Shown in pieces: positions 25,421-33,229 of a stretch of 64,000 nucleotides of DNA; within the stretch, counting starts at the first letter, position 1; each line of letters starts with the position of its first letter. The DNA comes from JAKAQB01 sp027320105 (GTDB lineage: Bacteria; Actinomycetota; Acidimicrobiia; Acidimicrobiales; Palsa-688): positions 24,317-88,316 of the forward strand of contig DAHVMA010000053.1 in the NCBI GenBank assembly GCA_027320105.1. Reading direction: 5' to 3'. The translations under genes and the position numbers were made by a program. The notes below the pieces were generated by a model, which was not told where the DNA came from, did no database searches, and worked only from the letters and a program-made list of their open reading frames with translations.

Positions 25421-26695
25421 TCACCCGGACCCATGCTGCCAGCGGGCGATCTCCGCTCGGCCGACCACCATGTGGTGGACCTCGTCCGGCCCATCGGCGA
25501 AGCGCAGCGTCCGTTGCGCGGTGTACATCTCGGCGAGCGGCGTCCACTGCGAGACGCCGGTGGCTCCGTGGATCTGGATGGCCTGGTCGATGATGGCGCA
25601 CACCCGCTGGGGCACCATCGCCTTGACAGCGCTCACCCACACCCGGGCGTCGGCATTGCCCATCAGATCCATCGCCTTGGCGGCCCGGAGCACCATCAGG
25701 CGCATCGCCTCGATGTCGATGCGAGCACGCGAGACCCATTCGGTGTTCTTGCCGAGGGCGATGATCGGCTTGCCGAATGCCTCCCGCGACAGGCCACGCT
25801 TGACCATGAGCTCCAGCGCCTTGTCGGCCGCCCCGATGGAGCGCATGCAGTGGTGGATGCGACCGGGTCCGAGTCGCATCTGGGAGATCTCGAAGCCCCG
25901 ACCCTCGCCGAGGAGGATGCTGTCGCGGGGGACCCGAACGTCGGAGAACCGCAGGTGCATGTGCCCGTGTGGCGCGTCGTCGTGGCCGAAGACGAGCATG
26001 GGCCCGACCACCTCGACACCAGGTGCGTCCATCGGCACGAGGATCTGGCTCTGCTGCAGGTGCGTGGGTCCGTCGGGGTTGGTCCGCACCATCACGATCA
26101 GGACCCGGCAGCGAGGGTCGCCGGCGCCGGAGATGAAGTACTTCTCACCGTTGATCACCCACTCGTCACCGTCGAGCACGGCCGAGCAGGCGATGTTGCG
26201 GGCGTCGGAGGAGGCCAGATCCGGTTCGGTCATCGCGTACGCCGAACGGATCTCGCCGGCGAGCAGCGGCTCCAACCAGCGCTTCTTCTGCTCGGGGGTG
26301 CCCACCCGCTGGAGGACCTCCATGTTGCCGGTGTCCGGCGCCGAGCAGTTGAGGCATTCGGAGGCCAGCGGGTTCTTCCCGAGCTCGAAGGCGATGTAGG
26401 CGTAATCGAGGTTGGCGAGACCCTCACCGGTCTCGGCGTCGGGCAGGAAGAAGTTCCACAGACCCTCTGCCCTCGCCTGCGCCTTGGCGCCGTCGAGCAG
26501 CTCGAGCTGGCCCGGAGCGAAGCTCCACCGGTCGGCACGCCCCTCGCCGAGGGCGAAGAACTCCGCCGACATCGGCTCGACCTGGTCGGCCACGAACCGC
26601 TTGACGCGTTGGAGGAGAGGGCGGGCCTCCTCGGAGACCGACAGGTTGTACAGCTCACCGCCGAAATCGTCGGTGTTGATGGGCTTGGCGGGCAT
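25421..26695 (-). CDS. Acyl-CoA dehydrogenase, ACAD10/11-like
   Basis: 424 residues from ATG 26695, chosen because GGAGG is 6 nt upstream. FAD-binding middle domain: SAYAMTEPDLASSDARNIAC, WVINGEKYFISGAGDP; C-terminal helical domain with QIHGATGVSQWTPLAEMY and RFADGPDEVHHMVVGR. The ADGPDEVH ending replaces the usual Glu loop and is that of ACAD10/11-type dehydrogenases, which act on unusual (4-hydroxy or branched) acyl-CoAs. The substrate is inferred only. No electron-transfer flavoprotein gene is near. Confidence 0.88.
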   Translation of the reverse strand: MPAKPINTDDFGGELYNLSVSEEARPLLQRVKRFVADQVEPMSAEFFALGEGRADRWSFAPGQLELLDGAKAQARAEGLWNFFLPDAETGEGLANLDYAYIAFELGKNPLASECLNCSAPDTGNMEVLQRVGTPEQKKRWLEPLLAGEIRSAYAMTEPDLASSDARNIACSAVLDGDEWVINGEKYFISGAGDPRCRVLIVMVRTNPDGPTHLQQSQILVPMDAPGVEVVGPMLVFGHDDAPHGHMHLRFSDVRVPRDSILLGEGRGFEISQMRLGPGRIHHCMRSIGAADKALELMVKRGLSREAFGKPIIALGKNTEWVSRARIDIEAMRLMVLRAAKAMDLMGNADARVWVSAVKAMVPQRVCAIIDQAIQIHGATGVSQWTPLAEMYTAQRTLRFADGPDEVHHMVVGRAEIARWQHGSG

Positions 26696-26801
26696 GGCGA
26701 CCTCCGCGGCCGGCCGGTCGGCCGGCACCGCCTCGATCATGCCGCGCCACGGGTAGGGCCGAGAAGGCCGGAAGGCCGTTCCCGTCGTGGCCGGCGCCGG
26801 C

Positions 26802-27251
26802 TCAGGGCTGACTGACCACGACCCTCGCCGCGCCCTGCAGCACGATCACGTCGACGTCCCGCCCCATCGGCTGGCCGACGTAGCAGGTGTCCTCTGTGCG
26901 CTTCGCCCGGCTGGTCTGCGGGCACAGCCGGGCGGTCATGCGGGTGTGGAGGCGGCCGTGCCCGTCGGTCTTCACCGTCACCGATCCGTGGGCGCACGGG
27001 TCCTTGGGGGCGATCCACACCTTGGCGCCGCACTCCGCCAGGGTGACCCTCGTGCCGGCCGGGAAGCCCCAGCCGCTGACGACGAGCCGGCGGCCGGCCA
27101 TGGCGTGGCTCGGCGTGACGGTGAGGTGCGGGTGCGGCGGGGAGGCGGCGACCGACGGTGTGGCGCCCGACGGTGTGGCGCCGAGACCGGTGGCCAGGGC
27201 CGTGACGGCTACGGCGACGGCGCAGGCGAGGACGGCGGGGCGGGTGCGCAT
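26802..27251 (-). CDS. Secreted protein with neocarzinostatin-like/IPT-type domain
   Basis: 149 residues from ATG 27251. Signal peptide MRTRPAVLACAVAVAVTALA then ATG/LGATPSGATPS repeats. The mature part begins LTVTPSHAMAGRRLVVSGWG, then FPAGTRVTLAECG, the pattern of neocarzinostatin-like Ig folds seen in actinobacterial exported proteins (V-x-P-x-x-x-L-x-x-G-x-x-V-x-V-x-G-x-G-F-P). Four cysteines could form two disulphides. Function unknown; extracytoplasmic. Confidence 0.65.
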   Translation of the reverse strand: MRTRPAVLACAVAVAVTALATGLGATPSGATPSVAASPPHPHLTVTPSHAMAGRRLVVSGWGFPAGTRVTLAECGAKVWIAPKDPCAHGSVTVKTDGHGRLHTRMTARLCPQTSRAKRTEDTCYVGQPMGRDVDVIVLQGAARVVVSQP

Positions 27252-27355
27252 CGAAGCGTTGGACGCCGGCGTGAGGGCGTTGGTTCCCGGCGCCGCCGGA
27301 TGAAGGCGCCGGCGGGTGGGGCGACCCCTTACTATGCCCTGCATGAGCAGGGTAA

Positions 27356-27431
27356 GGGCCCGTAGCTCAGTGGTCAGAGCAGGGGACTCATAATCCCTCG
27401 GTCGTGGGTTCGATCCCCACCGGGCCCACCA
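27356..27431 (+). tRNA. tRNA with CAT anticodon (Met, or Ile2 if lysidinylated)
   Basis: Acceptor gggcccg/cgggccc (27356-27362, 27421-27427), D stem gctc/gagc, anticodon loop ctcataa with CAT at 27389-27391, T arm gtggg-ttcgatc-cccac, discriminator A and an encoded CCA (27429-27431). The D loop (AGTGGTCA) and stem resemble tRNA-Ile2 at least as well as elongator Met, so the amino acid is left open. The 3' half is an integration site: it is repeated 1.19 kb downstream. Confidence 0.93.
27387..27426 (+). repeat. attL-like copy: anticodon loop to 3' end of the tRNA
   Basis: 40 nt shared with 28575-28614, one mismatch (a/g at position 6); the last 34 nt are identical. Overlaps the functional tRNA gene, so the gene is restored by the element's left end. 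Confidence 0.85.
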
Positions 27432-27524
27432 GCCAGCCAAAACGCCCAATGGGCCATGGGGCGCAGCCCGAAGGATCCGTCGTTGTTCTGCCGAGGGTAG
27501 GCCCTACTTGTGGGTGTCGAGCGG

Positions 27525-27737
27525 CTATGCCGGGGCGACTATCCGGAGAACATGGGCAGGAAAAGAGATGTCCGACTCGTCCAGAGCCTCTCCAGAAGGG
27601 CCGTGGACCGGTACGCGCACGACGGCGGACCTGCGAAGGGGAGGGCCGTACACTTCGCGCACGACGCCGACGATCTCGTCCAGCCCCCACGGCACTGCCA
27701 CCTTGTCGCCGGGTTTCAGCGTGACTTGTCGTGCCAT
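27525..27737 (-). CDS. Small conserved-looking protein of the HEPN operon
   Basis: 70 residues from ATG 27737, with AGGAG 6 nt upstream and only 10 nt after the 38-residue ORF. Sequence: VTLKPGDKVAVPWGLDEIVG, then VREVYGPPLRRSAVVRVPVH and a short acidic tail. Short beta strands with PGD and WGL turns suggest an SH3- or KOW-like barrel that could bind nucleic acid or protein; this is pattern-based only. No family recognised. Being last in the HEPN operon, it may be an antitoxin or accessory. Confidence 0.6.
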   Translation of the reverse strand: MARQVTLKPGDKVAVPWGLDEIVGVVREVYGPPLRRSAVVRVPVHGPSGEALDESDISFPAHVLRIVAPA

Positions 27738-27747
27738 CCAAAGCTCC

Positions 27748-27864
27748 TCACCAAGGCCCCGGCCGGTCGAACAGACGACCGAGATGTTGGGATACCTCCG
27801 CGTCGAGGTTACCCGCCAGGACGTCGAGGTCCCGCCGCCACTGCTGGTAGGTCCGCAACGTCAA
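27748..27864 (-). CDS. 38-residue protein, TTG start, coupled to the HEPN gene
   Basis: Too short for routine calling. The TTG at 27864 overlaps the HEPN stop as TTGA, the frame stays open for 38 codons, and the next gene begins 10 nt after its stop, so it fills the operon gap exactly. Sequence begins MTLRTYQQWRRDLDVLAGNL and continues as an amphipathic helix rich in Arg/Asp/Leu. The same TTGA coupling is used by the PP2C gene at 52586, so the start type is usual in this genome. Function unknown. Confidence 0.5.
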   Translation of the reverse strand: MTLRTYQQWRRDLDVLAGNLDAEVSQHLGRLFDRPGPW

Positions 27865-28340
27865 CGGGTGGCCTCGGCACGCAGGACAGCCAAAGCGGCC
27901 TCGTCGTCGTGGGCCACCGCGTTGCGGGCGGCGTTCAGCCGGTCCAGGGATCGGTTGTGGACAGTCGACGATGGGTCGCGGGCGGCCAGTGTCGACCAGA
28001 GGTCCAGCCCGAAGCGACCGAAGTCGCTGCCCAGCGAGCCGGGGTGGGCGTTGCCCCGATCAAGGCTACGAGCTTCCCGAAGCCTGGTGCGGACGACCGA
28101 CTCGATCACCGGCCGGGTCGCGGCTGTCCAGGAGGCGAACGTGTCGCAGGCCAGGTCGTGGAGGTCTCGAGCGAAACCCTGGAACTCGGCCGCCAGGCGC
28201 AGGACCAGGGCCTCGTTCAACGCCGCTGTTCGCCATCTCCGCCCCGGGCCGGTGCCTCCCACGGGCCGATGGGCGACCGCCAGCTCGTCCAGCCGGCCGG
28301 CCCGGCGACTACGCCACGATTCAAGGGCCTCTGAGCTCAC
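27861..28340 (-). CDS. HEPN-like protein with R-x4-H motif
   Basis: 159 residues from GTG 28340. Almost entirely helical, ending in SLDRLNAARNAVAHDDEAAL: R139-N-A-V-A-H144 is the R-x4-H (RNxxxH-type) motif of HEPN RNases. Residues 38-75 and 80-120 form the preceding helices, with a long Leu/Ala heptad-like helix LNEALVLRLAAEFQGFARDL. HEPN proteins of this kind are toxins or defence effectors that cut RNA. First gene of a three-gene operon inside the tRNA-integrated element. No nucleotidyltransferase (MNT) partner is present, unlike the MntA-HepT pair at 35092-35810. Confidence 0.6.
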   Translation of the reverse strand: MSSEALESWRSRRAGRLDELAVAHRPVGGTGPGRRWRTAALNEALVLRLAAEFQGFARDLHDLACDTFASWTAATRPVIESVVRTRLREARSLDRGNAHPGSLGSDFGRFGLDLWSTLAARDPSSTVHNRSLDRLNAARNAVAHDDEAALAVLRAEATR

Positions 28341-28574
28341 ATGTCGGCACCGTAGTGCCCCCCTCGGACTCGCCAGCGGATCGGGAGCCGATCGCTCGGC
28401 TGTTCCACGGGCAAGGGGTGGACCCAACAAGCCACCCAACAAAGCCGTGCCCCCCGCCCCCCCGTCCCCGGCGGTCCCTTGCCGTAGCGCTCACCGGGCG
28501 AAGGGCTGCCTGTGACCAGCCTGGATGCCACGCGCTGCGACGAGGCTGGAGCTGCTGCCACCTCTCTGTCCGGC

Positions 28575-28614
28575 CTCATGATCCCTCGGTCGTGGGTTCG
28601 ATCCCCACCGGGCC
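28575..28614 (+). repeat. attR-like copy of the tRNA 3' half
   Basis: Repeat of 27387-27426 with one mismatch (ctcatg for ctcata). The copy ends gggccac, lacking one C of the acceptor stem, and has no 5' half, so it is not a functional tRNA. Confidence 0.85.
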
Positions 28615-28862
28615 ACGGTCTCACCGGACTCACGGGCGGGTCGGTTCAAGGCGATCCAGGCGATCGTGGTCAGCTCCGACGGGGCCGCCAGCCACGGTCA
28701 GGCGCGCAAGCACGACCAGGCGGAGGCGCAGCAGCACGGCGAGGAGGACGGGGACCAGCCGGGCTCACAGGGGCCGTCGTGAGCCGGCTCCGCCGGCAGC
28801 TCGCCGCGAGATCGCCAAACGGGACGTACCGGCCCTGAGCGGAACCCAAGCGCCGGGTTCGT
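28615..28862. other. Short gap with one gene-like fragment
   Basis: A plus-strand frame from GTG 28666 to TGA 28782 encodes 38 residues, VVSSDGAASHGQARKHDQAE and on, Gln/Glu/Gly-rich at the end. The frame continues upstream as FKAIQAI without a start. It may be the tail of a gene cut off when the element inserted; nothing else is seen. Confidence 0.25.
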
Positions 28863-28917
28863 CGCGTTGTTTGGGCAGTACGCCGCGATGATCGCGGACT
28901 ACTGCCCAAACAACGCG
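28863..28917. repeat. 55-nt near-perfect palindrome at the end of the hydrolase gene
   Basis: cgcgttgtttgggcagta (28863-28880) is the exact reverse complement of 28900-28917, and ccgcgat-g-atcgcgg (28883-28897) fills the centre: 25 of 27 possible pairs. It spans the stop codon (28899-28901) of the minus-strand SCP2-hydrolase gene, so its last residues (LALFGQ) are part of one arm. It can act as a transcription terminator in either direction or as a protein site; no T-tract. Confidence 0.8.
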
Positions 28918-30203
28918 AGCGATGGACCAAGCGCCGCCTCCGCCGACTCCGCCGCCTCCGCTGATGCCGCCGACTCCGCCGGTGCCGCCGACTCCGCCGG
29001 TGCCGCATCCGCAAGGAAAGCGCGCGTCACGAAGGCTGTCCGAGCGGGCTGCTCGAACTGCGGGACGTGCCCACAGTCGGGGAGGACGACCGAGCGGGCG
29101 GAGGGAACGGCGGCCGCCACGTGCCGGGCGAAGGCCGCCGGCACGAGGACGTCCCTGGCTCCCCAGACGAACAGCGCCGGGGGGCGGAGAGACGGCAACC
29201 GCCGCCAGAAGCCCTCGTCCCCGAAGGCGTCATCGACGTAGATCTCCTTCAGCGCGGATGCGAACGCCACCCGGTAGGGGCGGCTCCGGTACACCCGGGC
29301 CCACTCCCCGGCGGCCGCCCGGTACGCGCCCGGCGGGAGGCGCCCCGGATGAGCGAAGAGCAGGCGGATGGCGCCGGCCACGGCCCACTCCGGCACGGCG
29401 GCGGTGGGCAGGGGCAGGCCGGCGAGCTCGGGACGGAGGAGGCGCACCAGCGGCACGGCCTGGCGGAGCCGGCGGAAGGGCACCGCTGGGGCGAGCAGCA
29501 CCAGCGCCGAGGTCCGAGCCGGTCGGCGGAGGCCCAGTTCCAGGCCGATGCGCCCGCCGAGGCTGTTGCCGACGACCACCGCCTTGTCCACCCCCTTGGC
29601 GTCGAGCAGAGCTTCTAGCCAGGTCGCGAAGAACCCCGCGCTGTAGCGCACCGGCGGGGCGGAGCTGGCACCGTGGCCGGGCAGGTCCGGGGCGAGGACG
29701 CGGTGGCCGGGCGCCAGGTCACGAAGGACGGGCAGCATCGAGGCGCTCGTGGCGCCGAGACCGTGCAGGAGGACGGCGGTCGGGGCTCGGCACGCCCCGG
29801 CCTCCACGAGGGCGGTCCGTACCCCGGCGGCCTCGGTGACGCCGGTGGCGACCACCCGCCCCGGGCCAGCGCCCAGCAACCCGTCGAGGTGGAGGGACAG
29901 CGCCACGTCGCCCTCCACGTGGATGTGACCGTCGAGGAAGGCGTCCAGGCCGGAGATCTCGCCGCTGACGATCGAGACGATGGTGCCACGGTCGCCGCTG
30001 ACCCGGGTCGTCGGCGTGCGGGTGCGTCCGGGGTGCACCCGGATCCGGCCGTCCCAGATCACGAGCGTGGCCGCGCCGGCGATGCCGGCGTCGAGGACCA
30101 CGTCGGCGCGCACCCCCGCCAGGCCCCCGGGCGAGGTGCGCCGCGACGCCCGCTCGAGGCGGGTAGCGACGAGCCCGGCAAGCTCCGAGCCCGGCTCCCC
30201 CAT
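28899..30203 (-). CDS. SCP2-like domain fused to alpha/beta hydrolase
   Basis: 434 residues. The N-terminal ~120 residues read as an SCP2 sterol/lipid-binding fold: GTIVSIVSGEISGLDAFLDG then HIHVEGDVALSLHLDGLL. From about 145 an alpha/beta hydrolase follows: VLLHGLGATSAS (oxyanion), DLPGHGASS, nucleophile elbow VVGNSLGGRI (Ser), ALFVWGARDVLVP (Asp region) and PDCGHVPQFEQP (His). All three catalytic residues are in place. The last ~35 residues are an Ala-Glu-Ser repeat encoded by triplet-like repeats (28925-29015). A lipid-binding module on an esterase/lipase fits its neighbour, the divergent WS/DGAT gene. The final codons lie in a long palindrome. Confidence 0.8.
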   Translation of the reverse strand: MGEPGSELAGLVATRLERASRRTSPGGLAGVRADVVLDAGIAGAATLVIWDGRIRVHPGRTRTPTTRVSGDRGTIVSIVSGEISGLDAFLDGHIHVEGDVALSLHLDGLLGAGPGRVVATGVTEAAGVRTALVEAGACRAPTAVLLHGLGATSASMLPVLRDLAPGHRVLAPDLPGHGASSAPPVRYSAGFFATWLEALLDAKGVDKAVVVGNSLGGRIGLELGLRRPARTSALVLLAPAVPFRRLRQAVPLVRLLRPELAGLPLPTAAVPEWAVAGAIRLLFAHPGRLPPGAYRAAAGEWARVYRSRPYRVAFASALKEIYVDDAFGDEGFWRRLPSLRPPALFVWGARDVLVPAAFARHVAAAVPSARSVVLPDCGHVPQFEQPARTAFVTRAFLADAAPAESAAPAESAASAEAAESAEAALGPSLALFGQ

Positions 30204-30345
30204 GGGCTCAATCTACTGGCGAGAGGGGCGGGGGGAGCGGCCGGCGCTTGCGGTCCGTGCACATCGTCCTAGGCTCGCGACGGCCGCCGGCCGCGGATGG
30301 GGTCGGAGAAAGGGCGGCCCGGTGCCGTCCTCGGGAGGAGGTGCC

Positions 30346-31707
30346 GTGGCCCTCATGTCCATTGCCGACGCCATATTCTTCGTTCCTGAGCGCCGGGAAC
30401 AGCCCATGCACGTCGGCTCCCTGCAGGTGTACCAGCTCCCTGAGGATGCCGGGCCCGACTGGGTGGCGAACCTGTACGCCTCGTGGCTGGAGTGCACCGA
30501 CGTCCGCACGCTCTTCCGGCGCCGCCCCGTGCGGACCCTACGCACGCTCGGTGCCTGGGCCTGGGCGGTGGACGACGACATCGACCTCGAGCACCACGTC
30601 CGCCTCTCGGCGCTGCCCCGTCCCGGTAGGGTCCGGGAGCTCCTCGCTCTCGTGTCGCGACTCCACGGGACACCGATCGACCGTCAGCGCCCGCTGTGGG
30701 AGCTCCACCTGATCGACGGCCTCGAAGGGGGCCGCTTCGCGGTGTACACCAAGGTCCACCACGCCCTCCTGGATGGCGTCACCGGGGTGCGGCTGCTCGC
30801 CGACGCGATGGCCGGCAACCCCTCCGAAGACGTAGCCCCCTTCTGGGCGACCCGGCCGGGAGGGAACCGGTCGGCGAACGCGGCCTCGGCATCCGTGCCC
30901 GGGACCCTGCTGCAGGCCGGCATCGACCTTGCCGAACTGGGTCCGGCCCTCGCCCGTCGGGTGCTCGAGGCTGCCCTCGGCGCCGATCAGCATGCCGTGC
31001 CCCCCCGGACGATCCTCAATGTGGCGATCACCGGCTCCCGGCGCTACGCCGCCCAGGGATGGCCGCTGGACCAGGTACGGGCGGTGGCCAGGGCAGGAGG
31101 CGGGACGGTCAACGACGTGGTGCTGGCCATGTGCGCCGCCGCCCTTCGGCGCTACCTGTCGGACCTCGACGCCCTGCCGGACGCCCCGCTCGTTGCCATG
31201 ACGCCGGTGTCGCTCAGGCTCCGAAGGAGGGAAGGAGCCGACGAGGGCGGCAACGCCGTCGGTGCGATCCTCTGCAACCTGGCGACCGACCTGGCCGACC
31301 CCGCCCAGAGACTGGCGGTCATCCACTCGTCCATGGCGACCGGCAAGGCATCCCTGGCCGGGCTCACGCCCCTTCAGATCACCGCCCTCAGCGCCGTCCA
31401 GATGGCGCCGCTGGCGACCAGCATCTTCCGGCCGCTGGTCGGGCTCCTCCCGCCGCCGTTCAACCTGATCATCTCCAACGTTCCCGGGCCGCGCCATCCC
31501 CGGTACCTGAACGGAGCCCGCCTGGCCGGTCTCTACCCGCTGTCGGTCCCGATCGACGGTCAGGCGCTGAACGTCACGGTGATCAGCTACGACGGGAGCC
31601 TCGAGTTTGGGCTCACCGGAGACCGGCGGGCCCTGCCTCACCTGCAGCGGCTCCTCGGGCACCTCGACACCGGACTGAAGGACCTCGCGTTGGCAGTGGG
31701 TGCCTGA
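30346..31707 (+). CDS. Wax ester synthase/diacylglycerol acyltransferase (WS/DGAT)
   Basis: 453 residues from GTG 30346 (GGAGGAG 4 nt upstream; ATG 30355 is the alternative). The start MSIADAIFFVPERREQPMHV and the catalytic VHHALLDGVTG (HHxxxDG, about 143-150) define the WS/DGAT family; NVPGPRHPRYLNGARL near the C terminus is also conserved. It transfers acyl groups from acyl-CoA to alcohols or diacylglycerol to make storage lipids at the membrane. Divergent from the SCP2-hydrolase gene and convergent (3-nt gap) with the phosphatase gene. Confidence 0.92.
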   Translation: MALMSIADAIFFVPERREQPMHVGSLQVYQLPEDAGPDWVANLYASWLECTDVRTLFRRRPVRTLRTLGAWAWAVDDDIDLEHHVRLSALPRPGRVRELLALVSRLHGTPIDRQRPLWELHLIDGLEGGRFAVYTKVHHALLDGVTGVRLLADAMAGNPSEDVAPFWATRPGGNRSANAASASVPGTLLQAGIDLAELGPALARRVLEAALGADQHAVPPRTILNVAITGSRRYAAQGWPLDQVRAVARAGGGTVNDVVLAMCAAALRRYLSDLDALPDAPLVAMTPVSLRLRRREGADEGGNAVGAILCNLATDLADPAQRLAVIHSSMATGKASLAGLTPLQITALSAVQMAPLATSIFRPLVGLLPPPFNLIISNVPGPRHPRYLNGARLAGLYPLSVPIDGQALNVTVISYDGSLEFGLTGDRRALPHLQRLLGHLDTGLKDLALAVGA

Positions 31708-31710
31708 CGC

Positions 31711-32493
31711 TCAGGCCCCGCCTTGCCCCGGCGCCGGCGGGTGCGCCCGCCGTGCGCCTGCCAGCGCCGCGTGCAACGCGGGTGTGGCCGCAGCGACGAT
31801 CGTCCTACGCCCACCGGCCTCCCGGCTGACCGGATCCCGACCCCACGCGTCGCCGACCACCGCTCCGGCCTCACGGCAGACCAGGAGGCCGCCGAGGTAG
31901 TCCCAGGGTGAGAGCGACTGCTGCCCCCAGTCCACGAAGCCGTCGAGCGTCCCGCATGCGACGGCGCAGAGATCCAACGCGGCGGCCCCGAGGCAGCGGA
32001 ACTGCGACCAGCCGAGGTGCGAGGGGGGCCAGCCGGACGTGGCTACGACAGCGGCACCCATGTGCGCGGTCGGCGCCGGCGCGATGGGCAGTCCATCGCG
32101 GCGGGCGCCACCGCCTCGCACGGCCTCAAACCGGCTTCCCGTCGCCAGGTTGGCGACCACGGCTGCCAGGGGGCCGTCCTCGTCCAGGGCGCAGAGGCTC
32201 GTCGCGAACCAGGGGATCTGCCGTGCAGCGTTGGTGGAGCCGTCCACCGGATCGATGACGACCAGCAGCTCCCGGTCGCCGTCATGAAGGCCGGACTCCT
32301 CGGAGAGCACACCGTAGCCGGCCTGGACCAGCAACTCGACGCCCACGGCATCGGCCACCAGGTCGTGGCGGTACTGCCAGGCGTTGGTGCCGGCAAGCCC
32401 CCAGTCCTCGAGGCCGTCGAGGGCGGAGCGGATCGCCGTCGCGACGGCGTGCAACACCTCGAGGACGTCGATGGCCGTGGCGGCGGGCACCAC
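31711..32493 (-). CDS. Inositol monophosphatase-family phosphatase
   Basis: 260 residues from GTG 32493. Metal motifs: GVLSEESG (Glu), VVIDPVDGSTNAARQIPWF (DPxDGTxN-like) and WDYLGGLLVCREAGAVV (WDxxAG-like). These place it among Li+-sensitive Mg2+-dependent phosphatases (IMPase, histidinol-phosphatase or PAP phosphatase). The exact substrate is not decidable. In actinobacteria such enzymes supply inositol for mycothiol and phosphatidylinositol. Confidence 0.9.
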   Translation of the reverse strand: MVPAATAIDVLEVLHAVATAIRSALDGLEDWGLAGTNAWQYRHDLVADAVGVELLVQAGYGVLSEESGLHDGDRELLVVIDPVDGSTNAARQIPWFATSLCALDEDGPLAAVVANLATGSRFEAVRGGGARRDGLPIAPAPTAHMGAAVVATSGWPPSHLGWSQFRCLGAAALDLCAVACGTLDGFVDWGQQSLSPWDYLGGLLVCREAGAVVGDAWGRDPVSREAGGRRTIVAAATPALHAALAGARRAHPPAPGQGGA

Positions 32494-32536
32494 CCGACGC
32501 TACCGGCGCCATCGCTGGTCCCTCCCACCCGCACGG

Positions 32537-32542
32537 TAGGGT
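32537..32542 (+). promoter_or_regulatory. Predicted -10 box of the 32550 gene
   Basis: TAGGGT lies 7 nt before ATG 32550; no ribosome binding site between, so leaderless expression is likely. Confidence 0.45.
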
Positions 32543-32549
32543 TGGCCCG

Positions 32550-33113
32550 ATGGCCGTCATCGACGTCGCCGGGTACGTGGCAGAGCTCAAGGACCATGCC
32601 ATCGACCACGGGTTCCACGTCCACGACGAGCGTCACTTCGTCGAGACCTACTCTCTGCGCCAGTCCTGGGAAGTGGAGTTGCACCCGGAGGAGGGCTGCG
32701 ACGGGCCGCTCGACCTCCACCTCGCGCTCGAAGTCGACCCGCGGGTGCTCCTCGCCTTCGAGGACAAGGTCATGGAGCTGCCCGACGATGCCGAGCCACC
32801 GGACGAGTACACCTTCCCGCTGACTTTCACGTGGGCTCTCCCGCCGCTGGCACACGGCCCCGACCTGCTGCGGCTCACGATGGAGCTGGCAGGCATCGGC
32901 GGCGTGGACCTGCCCCTCGAGTCCTCAGCGATAGACAGCTACCCGTCGGCGACGGACCCGTCGGAGCGGCGCGTCACCGTCGTCGCCCACCGCCAAGTGT
33001 CCCTGGCGCGGATCCTGGCCGGCGAGGAGCTGCTCTGCGACGCCTTCGACCGCGCCCTCGCCGTGAGCGAGTACCTCCTCGCGCAGGCACCGGCATGGCT
33101 CGGACAGGACTGA
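32550..33113 (+). CDS. Conserved hypothetical protein, 187 residues
   Basis: No family recognised. The protein is acidic, with mixed alpha/beta character: AGYVAELKDHAIDHGFHVHD, WEVELHPEEGCDGPLDLHLA, then DDAEPPDEYTFPLTFTWALP and a helical C terminus (SLARILAGEELLCDAFDRAL). No signal peptide or membrane helix. It starts right after a -10 box and has normal codon use for the genome, so it is a real gene of unknown role, just upstream of the whiB7 promoter. Confidence 0.75.
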   Translation: MAVIDVAGYVAELKDHAIDHGFHVHDERHFVETYSLRQSWEVELHPEEGCDGPLDLHLALEVDPRVLLAFEDKVMELPDDAEPPDEYTFPLTFTWALPPLAHGPDLLRLTMELAGIGGVDLPLESSAIDSYPSATDPSERRVTVVAHRQVSLARILAGEELLCDAFDRALAVSEYLLAQAPAWLGQD

Positions 33114-33130
33114 TGATGGGACCCGTGAAG

Positions 33131-33167
33131 AAAATCGGTTGACGAGACACGCTCGGCGTGCTGGGAT
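33131..33167 (+). promoter_or_regulatory. WhiB7-type promoter: A/T tract, -35 and -10
   Basis: AAAAT (33131-33135) sits 3 nt before TTGACG (-35, 33139-33144), with a 17-nt spacer to TGGGAT (-10, 33162-33167). An A/T-rich block just upstream of -35 is the known WhiB7-SigA recognition feature, so autoregulation is expected. Confidence 0.65.
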
Positions 33168-33229
33168 CCAACGCCACGTCGGCGATCGACGTCGTGACGA
33201 CCCATGGATAGCGAGGAAGGAGTGAACCG

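Larger units (their letters stand above)
27387..28614. mobile_element. Small tRNA-integrated element carrying a HEPN mini-operon
   Basis: Bounded by the 40-nt direct repeat of the tRNA 3' half, the standard footprint of tyrosine-recombinase integration. Between the copies (27427-28574, about 1.15 kb) only three minus-strand genes can be seen: a 159-residue HEPN protein, a 38-residue protein and a 70-residue protein. No integrase or excisionase is present, so the element is a decayed remnant or one mobilised in trans. The 230 nt between the HEPN start and the right repeat contain no further gene. Confidence 0.6.
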
